Below, in pieces: positions 22,402-30,970 of a stretch of DNA of 64,000 nucleotides. The position numbers were made by a program, and so were the translations under genes. The stretch is from Brevibacillus brevis (lineage in GTDB: Bacteria > Bacillota > Bacilli > Brevibacillales > Brevibacillaceae), in NCBI RefSeq assembly GCF_001039275.2, contig NZ_CP030117.1, positions 6,117,001 through 6,181,000 of the forward strand, written 5' to 3'. The notes beneath the pieces are model-generated. The model had not been told where the DNA came from and ran no database searches. It saw nothing but the letters and a program-made list of their open reading frames with translations. How positions within the stretch are numbered: the stretch's first letter is position 1; each line of letters opens with the position of its first letter.

Positions 22402-24390
22402 TTATTTCTTTTGCTGCGTTTTGGTTGGCGGTGTGACCGATTTTTCCGCAGCCTTTCTTGCTTCGTTCAGTTGATGATAAAATTCGCCTTTTGTTTTGAG
22501 GGACGTGAACTTCGCTGCATCGACTTTTGCTTTTGCAGACAGCTCGGTGATTTCTTCTTTGGTTACCGCGTCCTTGATGTTGATGGAAGCGATATTGGTG
22601 TATTTGCCATCTGCCGTTTTTGGAACGCTCAAAATGCCTGCATTGATCAGCTCTACTACGTCCTTGCGTTCAGGTGCAGTGGTGTCCACACCTGTAATCT
22701 TCCAGTTGTTTTGTACTTTTGGCTCGTAAACGCCTTTTTTCACTTCTTTCAGGTACGCAATCGCACGGTTGCGAATTGTTCCACCCGTTTCACCAAACGC
22801 ACTGTTGTCTTTGGAAGACCAGAGCTGTTCAAACTTGCGTCCTTCCAACGCGCCACCTTTTGCCTGCAAAGCTTCCATCCGGTATGAGTTCATTCCGAGC
22901 TTCAAGGTATCTGTAGCCTTGATCGGTGTCTCATCGAGCTTGCGCAGGTTCGTGATGCGGCTGCCGTATGGCTTGGTCAGGTCGATTTCGTATTTCACGC
23001 CACCGAAGAAATCGTTGGTACTGTATTTGGAAGCGCGGCGTTTCGGATCAAAGCTAACTGTCACATCACCAGGGCGCGTGGAATTGAAGTAGCCCACAGC
23101 CCATTCCATATAGTCCTTCAGGTCTTTTCCGGTTACTTTGTATACGGTAATCTCGCCACCCGCGTATTGGTAGTTGTAGGCGATATCCTTTTTCTTGATC
23201 GGACCGACATCCAGCTTGGCTTTGTCGTTGTCGATCTGGTGAGCAACCACGTCTGCTTTGCTGTAGTAGAGCATCACTTCATGGAAAAAGTCAGATAGTG
23301 GCGTCTCCTGAATTTGGACCGTCGGGATGCCCTCGATCTCATTTTTCGGTACCAAGTTCATGCCTTTGAGCTCTGCTACAACGATGTTGGCATCTGCACG
23401 CGCGAACTCATGGAAAGGCTGGAGCTTGGTCTCCAGCGCTGCATCGGATACCGCTGGTGTGCCATCTGCGCCTTTTACAGGGAGCGCAGTCGCTTCCTTG
23501 TCAGTCAACACGACTTTGCCGTCTTTCTTTTCGAAAGTCAGGTCAATGCGAGAGAGATGCGTACCGTATTTGTCCGGCTCTGTGATCAGGACGCCGTTGA
23601 TCTCTTCCTTTTTCACAAGCTTGTGCATGTGACCTGCAAAAATCGCAGTCAGTTCTGGAACGGCGTTCGCGATATCTGCTACGCCCGTACCCGGAATACC
23701 GTTTTCATTCTCGATGCCCATGTGCATGAGACCGATCATGACGTCTACTTTGCCTTCCAACTCTTTTACGGCTTTCTTGGTTTCTTCTACCGGATTTTTG
23801 ATTACGAGGCCATCCAGATGATCGGTTCCTTTTTCGAAATCGGTAATCATCGGTGTGTTCATCCCAATGACACCGATTTTTACACCGCCACGCTCAATGA
23901 TCGTGTACGCAGGCAAGAAACGCTCGCCATTTTCTTTGTAAATGTTCCCTGCCAAAACAGAGCCTTTGTATTGGCTGCTGACCTTGTCCAATACATCGAG
24001 TCCAAAATTAAATTCATGATTGCCAAAAGCCCATGCGTCATAGTTCATTTCGTTCATTGCGACCATGATTGGAGACTGCGGTTGATCGTTAAAAAGCTCT
24101 GCCGAGTTGTCCTGGATCGAATCGCCTGCATCCAGCAACACAGTGTTCGGATTTTCTTTGCGAATCTCTTTAATCATCGTGAACAACTGCGTCATGCTGC
24201 CATTTGGATTCGGGCCATCCAGCGCATAATCCCACGGCATGAATCGTCCGTGAATGTCAGATGTACCCAGCAACGTAATTTTGGTAGGTGCTTCTGCGGC
24301 CTTTACCGGTGCGGCGATCCCCATCATCGCACTGCCTAGCACCATGGATGTAAGTGCTACACTTAATAAGCCCTTCGCTAGTTTTTTCAT
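22402..24390 (-). CDS. Secreted 5'-nucleotidase/2',3'-cyclic phosphodiesterase
   Basis: The 662-residue protein has a Sec signal peptide (MKKLAKGLLSVALTSMVLG, predicted cut after VKAAEA around residue 34). A calcineurin-like metallophosphatase domain follows, with TSDIHGRF, LDAGDSIQDN, FGNHEFNFG and FAGHMHKLV as metal-binding motifs. The 5'-nucleotidase C-terminal domain has the substrate segment NSYRMEALQAKGG. It hydrolyses extracellular nucleotides to nucleosides and phosphate. No anchor motif (LPXTG) is present, but the last 90 residues are Lys/Ala-rich and may bind the wall. It could feed the purine importer at 36958-43490. It ends at the terminator shared with lplT. Confidence 0.93.
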   Translation of the reverse strand: MKKLAKGLLSVALTSMVLGSAMMGIAAPVKAAEAPTKITLLGTSDIHGRFMPWDYALDGPNPNGSMTQLFTMIKEIRKENPNTVLLDAGDSIQDNSAELFNDQPQSPIMVAMNEMNYDAWAFGNHEFNFGLDVLDKVSSQYKGSVLAGNIYKENGERFLPAYTIIERGGVKIGVIGMNTPMITDFEKGTDHLDGLVIKNPVEETKKAVKELEGKVDVMIGLMHMGIENENGIPGTGVADIANAVPELTAIFAGHMHKLVKKEEINGVLITEPDKYGTHLSRIDLTFEKKDGKVVLTDKEATALPVKGADGTPAVSDAALETKLQPFHEFARADANIVVAELKGMNLVPKNEIEGIPTVQIQETPLSDFFHEVMLYYSKADVVAHQIDNDKAKLDVGPIKKKDIAYNYQYAGGEITVYKVTGKDLKDYMEWAVGYFNSTRPGDVTVSFDPKRRASKYSTNDFFGGVKYEIDLTKPYGSRITNLRKLDETPIKATDTLKLGMNSYRMEALQAKGGALEGRKFEQLWSSKDNSAFGETGGTIRNRAIAYLKEVKKGVYEPKVQNNWKITGVDTTAPERKDVVELINAGILSVPKTADGKYTNIASINIKDAVTKEEITELSAKAKVDAAKFTSLKTKGEFYHQLNEARKAAEKSVTPPTKTQQKK

Positions 24391-24528
24391 GTTTTCCCCT
24401 CTGTCTCTCTTAATCTGTCAATGCCCCTCGATGGTCTTGCTCTAATTGTCCTCCTGTTCTATTTTGTATGAAAATTCTGGGTTGCTATCTAACTATAGCA
24501 GGCATATGCAAGGAAAAATAGCAAAAAA

Positions 24529-24552
24529 AGCCGTGACGTACATGTCACGACT
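24529..24552 (-). terminator. Terminator overlapping the recQ stop codon
   Basis: On the minus strand TCGTGACATG and TACGTCACGG fold into a hairpin followed by seven T; the TGA stop of recQ (24545-24547) is inside the stem. Confidence 0.8.
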
Positions 24553-26320
24553 TGATCGCTGCATAGTTCTGCAAACACTCCAGAAAGAGTTCTCCGTACT
24601 TCTCAAATTTCGCCTCGCCTACTCCTTTGATCTGGAGCATGGCCGCTTTGTCAGTCGGGCAAACACTGCTCATTTCCTTCAAGGTACTGTCTGGGAAAAT
24701 CACGTACGGCGGTACTTTTTGTCGCGTTGAGATCTCCTTGCGCAAGGCTCGTAGATGCTCGAACAACTCGTCATCCTCTGTCAGTTGCACAGGACGAATC
24801 GAGATTTTTTGCACGACTCGCTCTTCGCCCCTCAAAACTGGCAATGCCCGCTCTCCCAGCTTTACGATTGGATATTGGCTCTCCGTTACTTGCAAATAGC
24901 CTTCGGCAATGAGGAGCTGGATCAAGTCTGCAATCTCTTTTTCCTTGTATTCCTTCATCAGACCGTACGTAGGCAACTGGTCGAAAGAAAACTGGGTGAC
25001 CTTTTTGTTCTTGGAGCCTTTGAGTACCTGCGCGACGAGTGCGGCACCGAAGCGCTCTCTCATACGTTTGACGCAGGAGAAAATCTTCTGCGCTTCGAGC
25101 GTAATATCGGACAGCTCAGTCTCATCGGTGCAGTTCCCGCAGCGTCCGCACGTGGCAGCATCTGTTTCGCCGAAATATTGCACGATGTTTTGCTGCAAGC
25201 AGCGCGGCGTCCGGCAATAGTCGATCATCGCGTAGAGCTTTTTGTACTCCAGCTCCTTGCGCTCGTCCATCACTTGATTCTGCTCGATGAAAAACGTTTG
25301 CGTCTGGATATCCTGTGGCTGAAACAGTAGGATACACTCACTTGGCTCTCCATCGCGTCCCGCACGCCCTGCTTCCTGGTAATACGCCTCCAGGTTTTTC
25401 GGCATGTTGTAATGAATGACGTAGCGCACATTGGACTTGTCGATGCCCATACCAAATGCATTGGTCGCGATCATCGTCCGGACATCATCGTACAGGAATG
25501 CTTCCTGGTTGGCCGCACGCTCCTCCTCCGTCAGTCCTGCATGGTATTTGGTCACAGCAAAGCCACGCTTGTCCAAATCTGCATGCAAGGCGTCCACGTC
25601 TTTTCTCGTTGCCGCATAAATAATGCCCGCCTGCTGCTTATTCGCCCGCAAGTACGCCTGGATGAACTCTCGACGGTTCTCCCCTTTGCGTACAGACAAA
25701 ATGAGATTGTCTCTGCCAAACCCTGTGATAAAAAGGCGCTCGTCCTGTAACTCTAGCTGTCGCTTGATGTCTTCGGTTACCTCCGGTGTCGCTGTGGCGG
25801 TCAAGGCCGCGACGAGCGGACGCTGTGGCAAGGATTGAAGAAAACGGGCAATCGCCAAATAGCTCGGCCGGAAATCGTGCCCCCACTGTGAGACGCAATG
25901 GGCTTCGTCCACTGCCACAAACGAAATTGGAACATCCTGAATCAGGTTTTGGAACGCTTCGGATTCCAAACGCTCTGGAGCGATATACAACAGCTTGTAC
26001 TCTCCCCGCGCTGCCATACGCAGTCGATCGCGAACCTCGCTATAATCCAGTGAGCTGTTAATTTGAGTGGCGGGAATGCCCATGCTGACCAGTACGTCTA
26101 CCTGATCCTTCATCAGCGAGATGAGTGGGGAGATCACGATGGTTACTCCTTCTTGGAGCATCGCTGGGACTTGATAACAGATGGATTTCCCGCCGCCGGT
26201 TGGCATAATGCCTACGGTGTCATGTCCGGCTAACAGGCTCGTGATGATTTTCTTCTGGCCTTCTCGAAATGCTTCGTAGCCAAAGTACTTTCGTAGAATC
26301 TCTTGCGCTTTATCTAACAA
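24545..26320 (-). CDS. recQ: ATP-dependent DNA helicase RecQ
   Basis: The 591-residue helicase has Walker A MPTGGGKS, the DEAH box AVDEAHCVSQWGHDF and motif VI YYQEAGRAGRDG. The zinc cysteines of the RecQ-Ct region are in CRTPRCLQQ and TCGRCGNC, and a C-terminal HRDC domain (about 510-591) completes it. It unwinds DNA in recombination and fork repair. The start is a TTG at 26320 about six bases after AAGGTGA. The 6S RNA gene lies immediately upstream in divergent orientation; in Bacillus subtilis the second 6S RNA (bsrB) is likewise next to the recQ-like gene yocI, as I recall it. Confidence 0.94.
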   Translation of the reverse strand: MLDKAQEILRKYFGYEAFREGQKKIITSLLAGHDTVGIMPTGGGKSICYQVPAMLQEGVTIVISPLISLMKDQVDVLVSMGIPATQINSSLDYSEVRDRLRMAARGEYKLLYIAPERLESEAFQNLIQDVPISFVAVDEAHCVSQWGHDFRPSYLAIARFLQSLPQRPLVAALTATATPEVTEDIKRQLELQDERLFITGFGRDNLILSVRKGENRREFIQAYLRANKQQAGIIYAATRKDVDALHADLDKRGFAVTKYHAGLTEEERAANQEAFLYDDVRTMIATNAFGMGIDKSNVRYVIHYNMPKNLEAYYQEAGRAGRDGEPSECILLFQPQDIQTQTFFIEQNQVMDERKELEYKKLYAMIDYCRTPRCLQQNIVQYFGETDAATCGRCGNCTDETELSDITLEAQKIFSCVKRMRERFGAALVAQVLKGSKNKKVTQFSFDQLPTYGLMKEYKEKEIADLIQLLIAEGYLQVTESQYPIVKLGERALPVLRGEERVVQKISIRPVQLTEDDELFEHLRALRKEISTRQKVPPYVIFPDSTLKEMSSVCPTDKAAMLQIKGVGEAKFEKYGELFLECLQNYAAIKS

Positions 26321-26378
26321 AGAGAATCACCTTCTCTTTCGACGGATTTTCAATGGGTTTCTACTAGTGTAAACATAG

Positions 26379-26562
26379 GCATTGGGACAAAACAAGGGGG
26401 ACTTCTTTGGTTGGGTCAACATGGGGGAGGAGAAGAAAAAGCACAGTTCTCTTCGACTCTGACACGCCTGCATGGGGGATTGACTGGGTAGGCGTTGTCA
26501 AGGTCTGCGAGCCCTGTGCTTTTTCTTCTCGCCAGCTTTGTTGGTTCATCAATGCATTTTTT
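26379..26562 (+). ncRNA. ssrS: 6S RNA
   Basis: The 184-base region has no credible gene and folds as one long rod. The closing helix GCATTG/CAATGC (26379-26384, 26550-26555) is followed by TTTTTT. A perfect 17-bp stem (26430-26446 with 26514-26530) comes next, then an internal bubble of 14 bases on each side (26447-26460, 26500-26513). An apical stem-loop begins GACA-CGCCT (26461-26469). This closing stem, symmetric bubble and apical stem is the architecture of 6S RNA, which mimics an open promoter and binds sigma-A RNA polymerase. The 5' bubble holds TTCTCTTCGAC, close to TTTTCTTTTCGAC in B. subtilis 6S-1 as I recall it. Synteny with recQ supports the call. No convincing promoter hexamers were found upstream. 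Confidence 0.85.
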
Positions 26563-26572
26563 ATAAATAAAT

Positions 26573-26593
26573 AAAAAAGCACCACGTGGGTGC
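26573..26593 (-). terminator. Terminator of the DD-carboxypeptidase/vanZ unit
   Basis: On the minus strand GCACC, CACGT, GGTGC is followed by TTTTTT. It faces the 6S RNA end. Confidence 0.75.
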
Positions 26594-26605
26594 CTCATAA
26601 GTAGC

Positions 26606-27151
26606 CTAGGAAGAGACGGACAAGATGAATCGTTTTTTCTGTAGAAGCCAAATGAACAAGTATACGATATATCCGATCATCCCGCCTGCTGTATTCAGGA
26701 GCAAATCATCGACATCAAACGTTCCGACGTTCATTATGAGTTGTGTCAGTTCCACACCGAGGCTTAGCATTAGAGATAGCTGGATGACTCTGAACAGGGA
26801 GCCTGCTTTTTTCGGGAACAAAAGCGGCAGCAGGAAGCCTAACGGCATGAAGGCGATCACGTTGCCTACGAAGTTCACTGCACTGTGCCAGCTTTGGTTA
26901 TTTCGTATCGCTATGATATAGTTCTCGATTTCATGAAAGGGCACCAAATTACTTCGGTAGCGCAACCGCTCCACAATCACAGACGGATCGCTCCAAATGA
27001 TTTTCCACTGATCCAATAGCAAGCTGGTATCCAAACTGCCGAATTTAAACAGCAGTACCTTCACGACGAGAAACAAGTAAAGGGCAAACACTGCATAACC
27101 AGCAATAGCAAGCAGCTCTGTCGGTCTCTCCACTTTTTGCACGTTATCCAT
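26606..27151 (-). CDS. vanZ: VanZ-family membrane protein
   Basis: The 181-residue protein has about five TM helices and the VanZ pattern NLVPFHEIE followed by NFVGNVIAFMPLGFLLP and a second motif VELTQLI...FDVDDLLLNTAGGMIGY. VanZ proteins confer low-level tolerance to teicoplanin and some lipoglycopeptides by an unclear mechanism. The ATG at 27151 lies seven bases after GAGGG and overlaps the end of the DD-carboxypeptidase gene by eight bases. It belongs to the module controlled by the VanRS-like system at 28152-29934. Confidence 0.9.
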   Translation of the reverse strand: MDNVQKVERPTELLAIAGYAVFALYLFLVVKVLLFKFGSLDTSLLLDQWKIIWSDPSVIVERLRYRSNLVPFHEIENYIIAIRNNQSWHSAVNFVGNVIAFMPLGFLLPLLFPKKAGSLFRVIQLSLMLSLGVELTQLIMNVGTFDVDDLLLNTAGGMIGYIVYLFIWLLQKKRFILSVSS

Positions 27152-28037
27152 TGTCAAACCCTCTCTCCAGCAGTTTTTTTGTCTCTGTAAAACGAGTGGC
27201 ATCTTCTTCAGCGCCCATCACGACGGAAATGAGCCGCTTGTCCCCCCGCTTCGCTGTAGCCGTGAAGCAGTATCCCGCAGCATTGGTATAACCCGTTTTG
27301 AGCCCATCTAGCCCTGCGACACTCCACTCAGCGTTTTCCCCGTTGAGCATGAGGTTTGTATTGGCGACGTTCTCTTTAGTGGAAGCTAGCTCCACGGATG
27401 GCTCGACCGTCAATTTGACAATATCGGGGAAATCGTTGAGCAAGTGGTACGCAAGCATTCCTGCATCGCGAGCTGTCATTTCATTTTGTCCATTTTCAGT
27501 ATCCAATCCGGTCGCATTCACAAACGAGGATGATCTCAGATTCAGCTCGGCCGCCTTCAAATTCATTTGTTCCGCAAAGGCTGATGTGCTGCCCGCTAAA
27601 TATTCACCGATTGCTACCGCTGCATTGTTTGCAGAGCCGATCGCCATTGCTTCATACAAGTCTTTTATCGGATAGGCCTCTCCTGCGACAAGATGGACCC
27701 GTGATCCCCCAGTCGCAGCCGCATTCTCAGATACGACGATCTCGTCATCCCAATCTACACGCTCTTCCTTAATGGCTTCGAGGAGCATATATTCGGTCAG
27801 CATTTTTGACATGCTTGCTACCGGGTAAGGCCTATCCGCATTTTGTGCGTACATGATTTCTCCTGTCTGGCTGTCCAACAGAATCGCTGCTTGTGCATCG
27901 ACCTTCTCGTATGTTTTTTCCGTTAGCGTAATGGGTCCTTGGAATTTCCAATCTGCTTCTACTGAGTCTGAATCCCGCCAAAGCATCAGTCCGACGAATA
28001 TGGTCAGCATGAGCACAGCCCATGTTGTTTTCCTCAT
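27144..28037 (-). CDS. D-alanyl-D-alanine carboxypeptidase, peptidase S11 (DacA/DacF type)
   Basis: The 297-residue protein has an N-terminal membrane anchor or signal (about 6-20) and the three S11 motifs: SMSK at 75-78 (nucleophile Ser75), GSANNAAV for the SxN motif, and LKTGYTNAAG for the KTG motif. It trims the terminal D-Ala from peptidoglycan stem peptides. It lacks the long C-terminal domain and amphipathic tail of DacA, so it is a short version. It is transcribed with vanZ. Direct repeats at 28129-28145, just ahead of it, match those before the regulator gene, so the system probably controls it. Removing D-Ala-D-Ala ends would reduce glycopeptide targets, which fits the vanZ neighbour. 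Confidence 0.9.
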   Translation of the reverse strand: MRKTTWAVLMLTIFVGLMLWRDSDSVEADWKFQGPITLTEKTYEKVDAQAAILLDSQTGEIMYAQNADRPYPVASMSKMLTEYMLLEAIKEERVDWDDEIVVSENAAATGGSRVHLVAGEAYPIKDLYEAMAIGSANNAAVAIGEYLAGSTSAFAEQMNLKAAELNLRSSSFVNATGLDTENGQNEMTARDAGMLAYHLLNDFPDIVKLTVEPSVELASTKENVANTNLMLNGENAEWSVAGLDGLKTGYTNAAGYCFTATAKRGDKRLISVVMGAEEDATRFTETKKLLERGFDNG

Positions 28038-28128
28038 AAAAAAAGCCCTCCTATATCTGCAAAAACAAAAACGGTAACCTTCATGCAGTCAGGATAGACT
28101 TTTCGATTAAAATTAACGGAAACGAAAG

Positions 28129-28145
28129 GTAAAGAAAAAGTAAAG
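28129..28145 (-). promoter_or_regulatory. Direct-repeat operator ahead of the DD-carboxypeptidase gene
   Basis: On the minus strand CTTTAC-N5-CTTTAC has an 11-bp period. The same arrangement occurs before the response regulator gene (29996-30012), so it is probably the regulator's binding box. Confidence 0.65.
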
Positions 28146-28151
28146 CTTTTC

Positions 28152-29261
28152 TCAAATGCTTGAAATTGTACGTGGTAGCCAGACAGTAAAGGTCGTCCAT
28201 TCGTTTGTGCTTTCGACCGAAATGTTGCCTTGGTGCAGATCGATGATGCTTTTGGCGATAGCGAGACCGAGACCCGAGCCTCCTGTCTCTTTCGAACGTG
28301 AGCCCTCCACCCGAAAAAAGCGTTCAAACAGGCTCGGCACATATTCAGCCGGGATCGGCGCTCCGTTATTGGCGACAGAAATCGCGATACCTTCTCCTTT
28401 CTGAAAGACGCGAATGACAATTTCCGTACCATCGTGTCCGTATTTCACAGCGTTGGAAATGAGGTTTTCCAGAACGCGAACGAGCTTGTCAGTATCTCCT
28501 GCCATTTCGATTTTTTGATCAGGCGTATCTACGATTAAGCGCAGCCCAGCCTCATTCGCCACGAGTCGAAAGCCAACCGATACTTGTTCAACCAGCTCTA
28601 CCAGGTCAAACTGCGTTCGCTTCAAATACGCCCCGCGATTGCGAACCTTTGTGTACTCAAACAAATCATTGACGAGCACATTCATCTGTTTGGCCTTCTC
28701 ATAAGCGATATGAGCGTAATGCTTGAGCTTCTCCTCGTCCTTGTTCTTGTTCTGCTCAATCAGTCCAAGGTAGCCAATAATGGAGGTCAACGGCGTTCGC
28801 AGGTCATGGGAAACGTTAGTAATCAATTCATCCTTCGATTGTTCCAGCCGCCGCTCCTCCTCCATCGCATCCAAGGCGCTTTTGACCAGAGCATGGATGC
28901 TATCGACGACTTGACCCAAGCTGCCGTTCGGACGAATAGAAATCTGGTGATGATAATTGCCTTTCGCAATGAAATGCAGCTCGTTTATGATTTGCTCCAT
29001 CTGCTTTTGTTCCAGGTACTTGCGGATACGAACGACCGACCATGCCGCAAACATACCGGTTGCCAGCAAAATGATTGGGATTTTAAAGGAGTTGATATCG
29101 AAATTGAGCCGCAACTTCCAGATGAACTCTCTGATTTCCGGGATGGTATACAAATAGTTGTTGGCAAAAAAATCAGCCATTTGAAAAACAGCGTAGATGA
29201 TCATGAGGCCAAGCAGCAAATCGAAAAGGATACGGATAAAATCCTTGGCTCTAAGCTTCAA
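28152..29261 (-). CDS. VanS-like sensor histidine kinase
   Basis: The 369-residue kinase has two TM helices (about 9-30 and 58-75) around a short extracellular loop of some 28 residues. A HAMP linker (IAKGNYHHQISI), NVSHDLRTPLTSIIGYLGL with the phospho-acceptor His, an N-box ENLISNAVKYG and GGSGLGLAIAKSI follow. Size and layout match VanS. The start is a TTG inside the end of the regulator gene (11-base overlap). With so small an extracellular loop it may sense the membrane or lipid II-linked signals, which is inference. Downstream genes for a DD-carboxypeptidase and VanZ support a cell-wall role. No vanHAX genes are present in the window. Confidence 0.9.
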   Translation of the reverse strand: MKLRAKDFIRILFDLLLGLMIIYAVFQMADFFANNYLYTIPEIREFIWKLRLNFDINSFKIPIILLATGMFAAWSVVRIRKYLEQKQMEQIINELHFIAKGNYHHQISIRPNGSLGQVVDSIHALVKSALDAMEEERRLEQSKDELITNVSHDLRTPLTSIIGYLGLIEQNKNKDEEKLKHYAHIAYEKAKQMNVLVNDLFEYTKVRNRGAYLKRTQFDLVELVEQVSVGFRLVANEAGLRLIVDTPDQKIEMAGDTDKLVRVLENLISNAVKYGHDGTEIVIRVFQKGEGIAISVANNGAPIPAEYVPSLFERFFRVEGSRSKETGGSGLGLAIAKSIIDLHQGNISVESTNEWTTFTVWLPRTISSI

Positions 29262-29934
29262 TTTTGTAGCCGACCCCCCAGACCGTCTGTATCACCTTTT
29301 CGCCATTTGTCGCCTTCTCAAGCTTTTCCCGCAGGTTACTGATGTGAACCATCACCGTCTTGTAGGAAACGAAATTCTCCATTTTCCAGCAACGGTCAAA
29401 AATTTCTTCTGAGCTGAATACTCGATTCGGATGACTTGCCAGTAGATGCAGGACGGAAAATTCCAATGCTGTCAGCTTGATCGGGGTGCCTTCTTTTGTC
29501 TGAACGAAGTGGCTTTGCTTGTCGATGATCAATGGGCCCGCCTCAATCACATGATCCTGTTTGCTTGCCTGCGTGTAGTTCGACCGTCGCAGGAGAGACT
29601 TGACCCGCGCAATCACTTCCAGCGGATTAAACGGCTTCGCCACGTAATCGTCTGCACCCGTCATCAAGCCCAAAATTTTGTCCATATCATTCGTTTTGGC
29701 ACTCGCCATAAGAATGGGGATGGTCGAGTTTTTTCGTATTCGCTTGGTAACTTCCAGCCCATCCAGATTGGGCATCATGACATCCAGAATAACGAGATCA
29801 ATGGGCTTCTGCTCCAGCCTCTCCATCGCTTCCAGACCGTCAAATGCCTTTTCGATCTCATACCCTTCGTTGCTCAAATATATCGCCATTAGCTCTACAA
29901 TCTCTTTGTCGTCATCTACAATCAAAATCCTCAC
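29251..29934 (-). CDS. VanR-like OmpR-family response regulator
   Basis: The 227-residue regulator has the receiver pocket ILIVDDDKEIVEL, phospho-acceptor Asp in LVILDVMMPNLDG, YVAKPFNPLE, and a winged helix ending in VMVHISNLREKLE and TVWGVGYKIEA. The GTG at 29934 lies nine bases after GGAGG; a longer open frame to 30204 has no supporting ribosome site. An 11-bp-phased direct repeat ends about ten bases upstream of a TATAGT -10 element, the standard activator geometry of this family, which implies autoregulation. Confidence 0.93.
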   Translation of the reverse strand: MRILIVDDDKEIVELMAIYLSNEGYEIEKAFDGLEAMERLEQKPIDLVILDVMMPNLDGLEVTKRIRKNSTIPILMASAKTNDMDKILGLMTGADDYVAKPFNPLEVIARVKSLLRRSNYTQASKQDHVIEAGPLIIDKQSHFVQTKEGTPIKLTALEFSVLHLLASHPNRVFSSEEIFDRCWKMENFVSYKTVMVHISNLREKLEKATNGEKVIQTVWGVGYKIEA

Positions 29935-29979
29935 GGACAAACACCTCCGACCTCGTTCATGGTAGATATAGATAGCATC

Positions 29980-30012
29980 ACTATAACAAGAATTGTTAAA
30001 GAAAAGGTAAAG
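29980..30012 (-). promoter_or_regulatory. Regulated promoter of the VanRS-like genes: direct repeats plus -10
   Basis: On the minus strand CTTTAC-N5-CTTTAA (30012-29996) is followed after ten bases by TATAGT (29985-29980). There is no good -35, as expected when a PhoB-type activator substitutes for it. Confidence 0.65.
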
Positions 30013-30139
30013 CAAGTGATTGTTCTCTAACATTATCGCCATTCTGTTCACGAGACCAACCGAGTGAATGAGAGAGCAATATTTCAAATATCCCCTTGTG
30101 TTATAACTAACTTGAATTTCAATCAAGGGAGATGAAACC

Positions 30140-30907
30140 ATGAGTAATTTGAAAGGGAAAATGGCATTGGTAACCGGAGCAAGCCGTGGGATTGGTCGTG
30201 GCATCGCATTACGTCTGGCACAGGATGGCGCATTGGTTGTCGTACACTATGGAAGACGACAAGAAGAAGCAGAAGCAGTCGTACGTGAAATTGAACGAAC
30301 GGGAGGCCAAGCTTTCGCAATCGGTGCGGACTTGCGCACCCTTGACGGCATTCGCGATTTATATGCAACATTGGACGAAGCATTGCAGAAACGTACAGGA
30401 GATCATCGTTTTGACATCCTCGTCAATAACGCTGGAATCGGACAAATCTTAACGTTGGAAGAGGCTACCGAGGAATCGTTTGACGAGGTCATGAACATCA
30501 ATGTCAAAGCACCGTTTTTTATGATCCAACAAGCTTTGCCCCGTTTAAGAGAGGAAGGCCGTATCATCAATCTCTCATCCTTTGTTACTCGTGCAGCTTC
30601 CCCAAGTGTGTTCACTTACAGTATATCGAAGGGGGCTGTTAACACACTGACGCTAGCTCTGGCTAAACAACTGGGGAGCCGTCATATTACGGTAAATGCG
30701 ATCTTGCCGGGCATTATTAACACGGAGATGAATGCTGGCACGCTGCAAAATAATCCGGATGGGCAGAAGTACGCTGCTGGACTTTCCACCTTTAACAGAT
30801 GGGGAGAGCCTGATGATGTAGCGGATATTGCCGCCTTTCTCGCTTCCTCGGACAGCCGTTGGGTAACCGGTCAATTAATTGATGCAAGTGGCGGTTCGCA
30901 TCTGTAA
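30140..30907 (+). CDS. Short-chain dehydrogenase/reductase (SDR)
   Basis: The 255-residue enzyme has the classical SDR features: cofactor motif TGASRGIGRGI, NNAG (LVNNAGIGQI), the catalytic Ser in LSSFVTRAA, and YSISKGAVN with the catalytic Tyr and Lys. An LPGIINTEMN segment follows. HYGRR after the second strand suggests a preference for NADP. It resembles glucose-1-dehydrogenase and 3-oxoacyl-ACP reductase relatives. The substrate cannot be deduced. It has its own ribosome site (GGGAGATG) and terminates at 30924-30958. Confidence 0.9.
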   Translation: MSNLKGKMALVTGASRGIGRGIALRLAQDGALVVVHYGRRQEEAEAVVREIERTGGQAFAIGADLRTLDGIRDLYATLDEALQKRTGDHRFDILVNNAGIGQILTLEEATEESFDEVMNINVKAPFFMIQQALPRLREEGRIINLSSFVTRAASPSVFTYSISKGAVNTLTLALAKQLGSRHITVNAILPGIINTEMNAGTLQNNPDGQKYAAGLSTFNRWGEPDDVADIAAFLASSDSRWVTGQLIDASGGSHL

Positions 30908-30923
30908 TCGTTCTCAAAAAAAT

Positions 30924-30958
30924 AACCGATGGCCACAATCACGGGACCATCGGTTTTG
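30924..30958. terminator. Bidirectional terminator between the SDR and fumC genes
   Basis: AACCGATGG (30924-30932) pairs with CCATCGGTT (30947-30955), followed by TTGTTT on the plus strand. Confidence 0.83.
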
Positions 30959-30970
30959 TTTATGAAGATC

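Noticed and set aside
23314..24339. 341-codon open frame opposite the nucleotidase gene
   Set aside because: The nucleotidase on the other strand has a signal peptide and all family motifs; this frame has no recognisable domain.
29935..30204. Longer start for the VanR-like regulator
   Set aside because: The receiver domain begins right at the GTG at 29934, which follows GGAGG; the extension crosses the operator and promoter.
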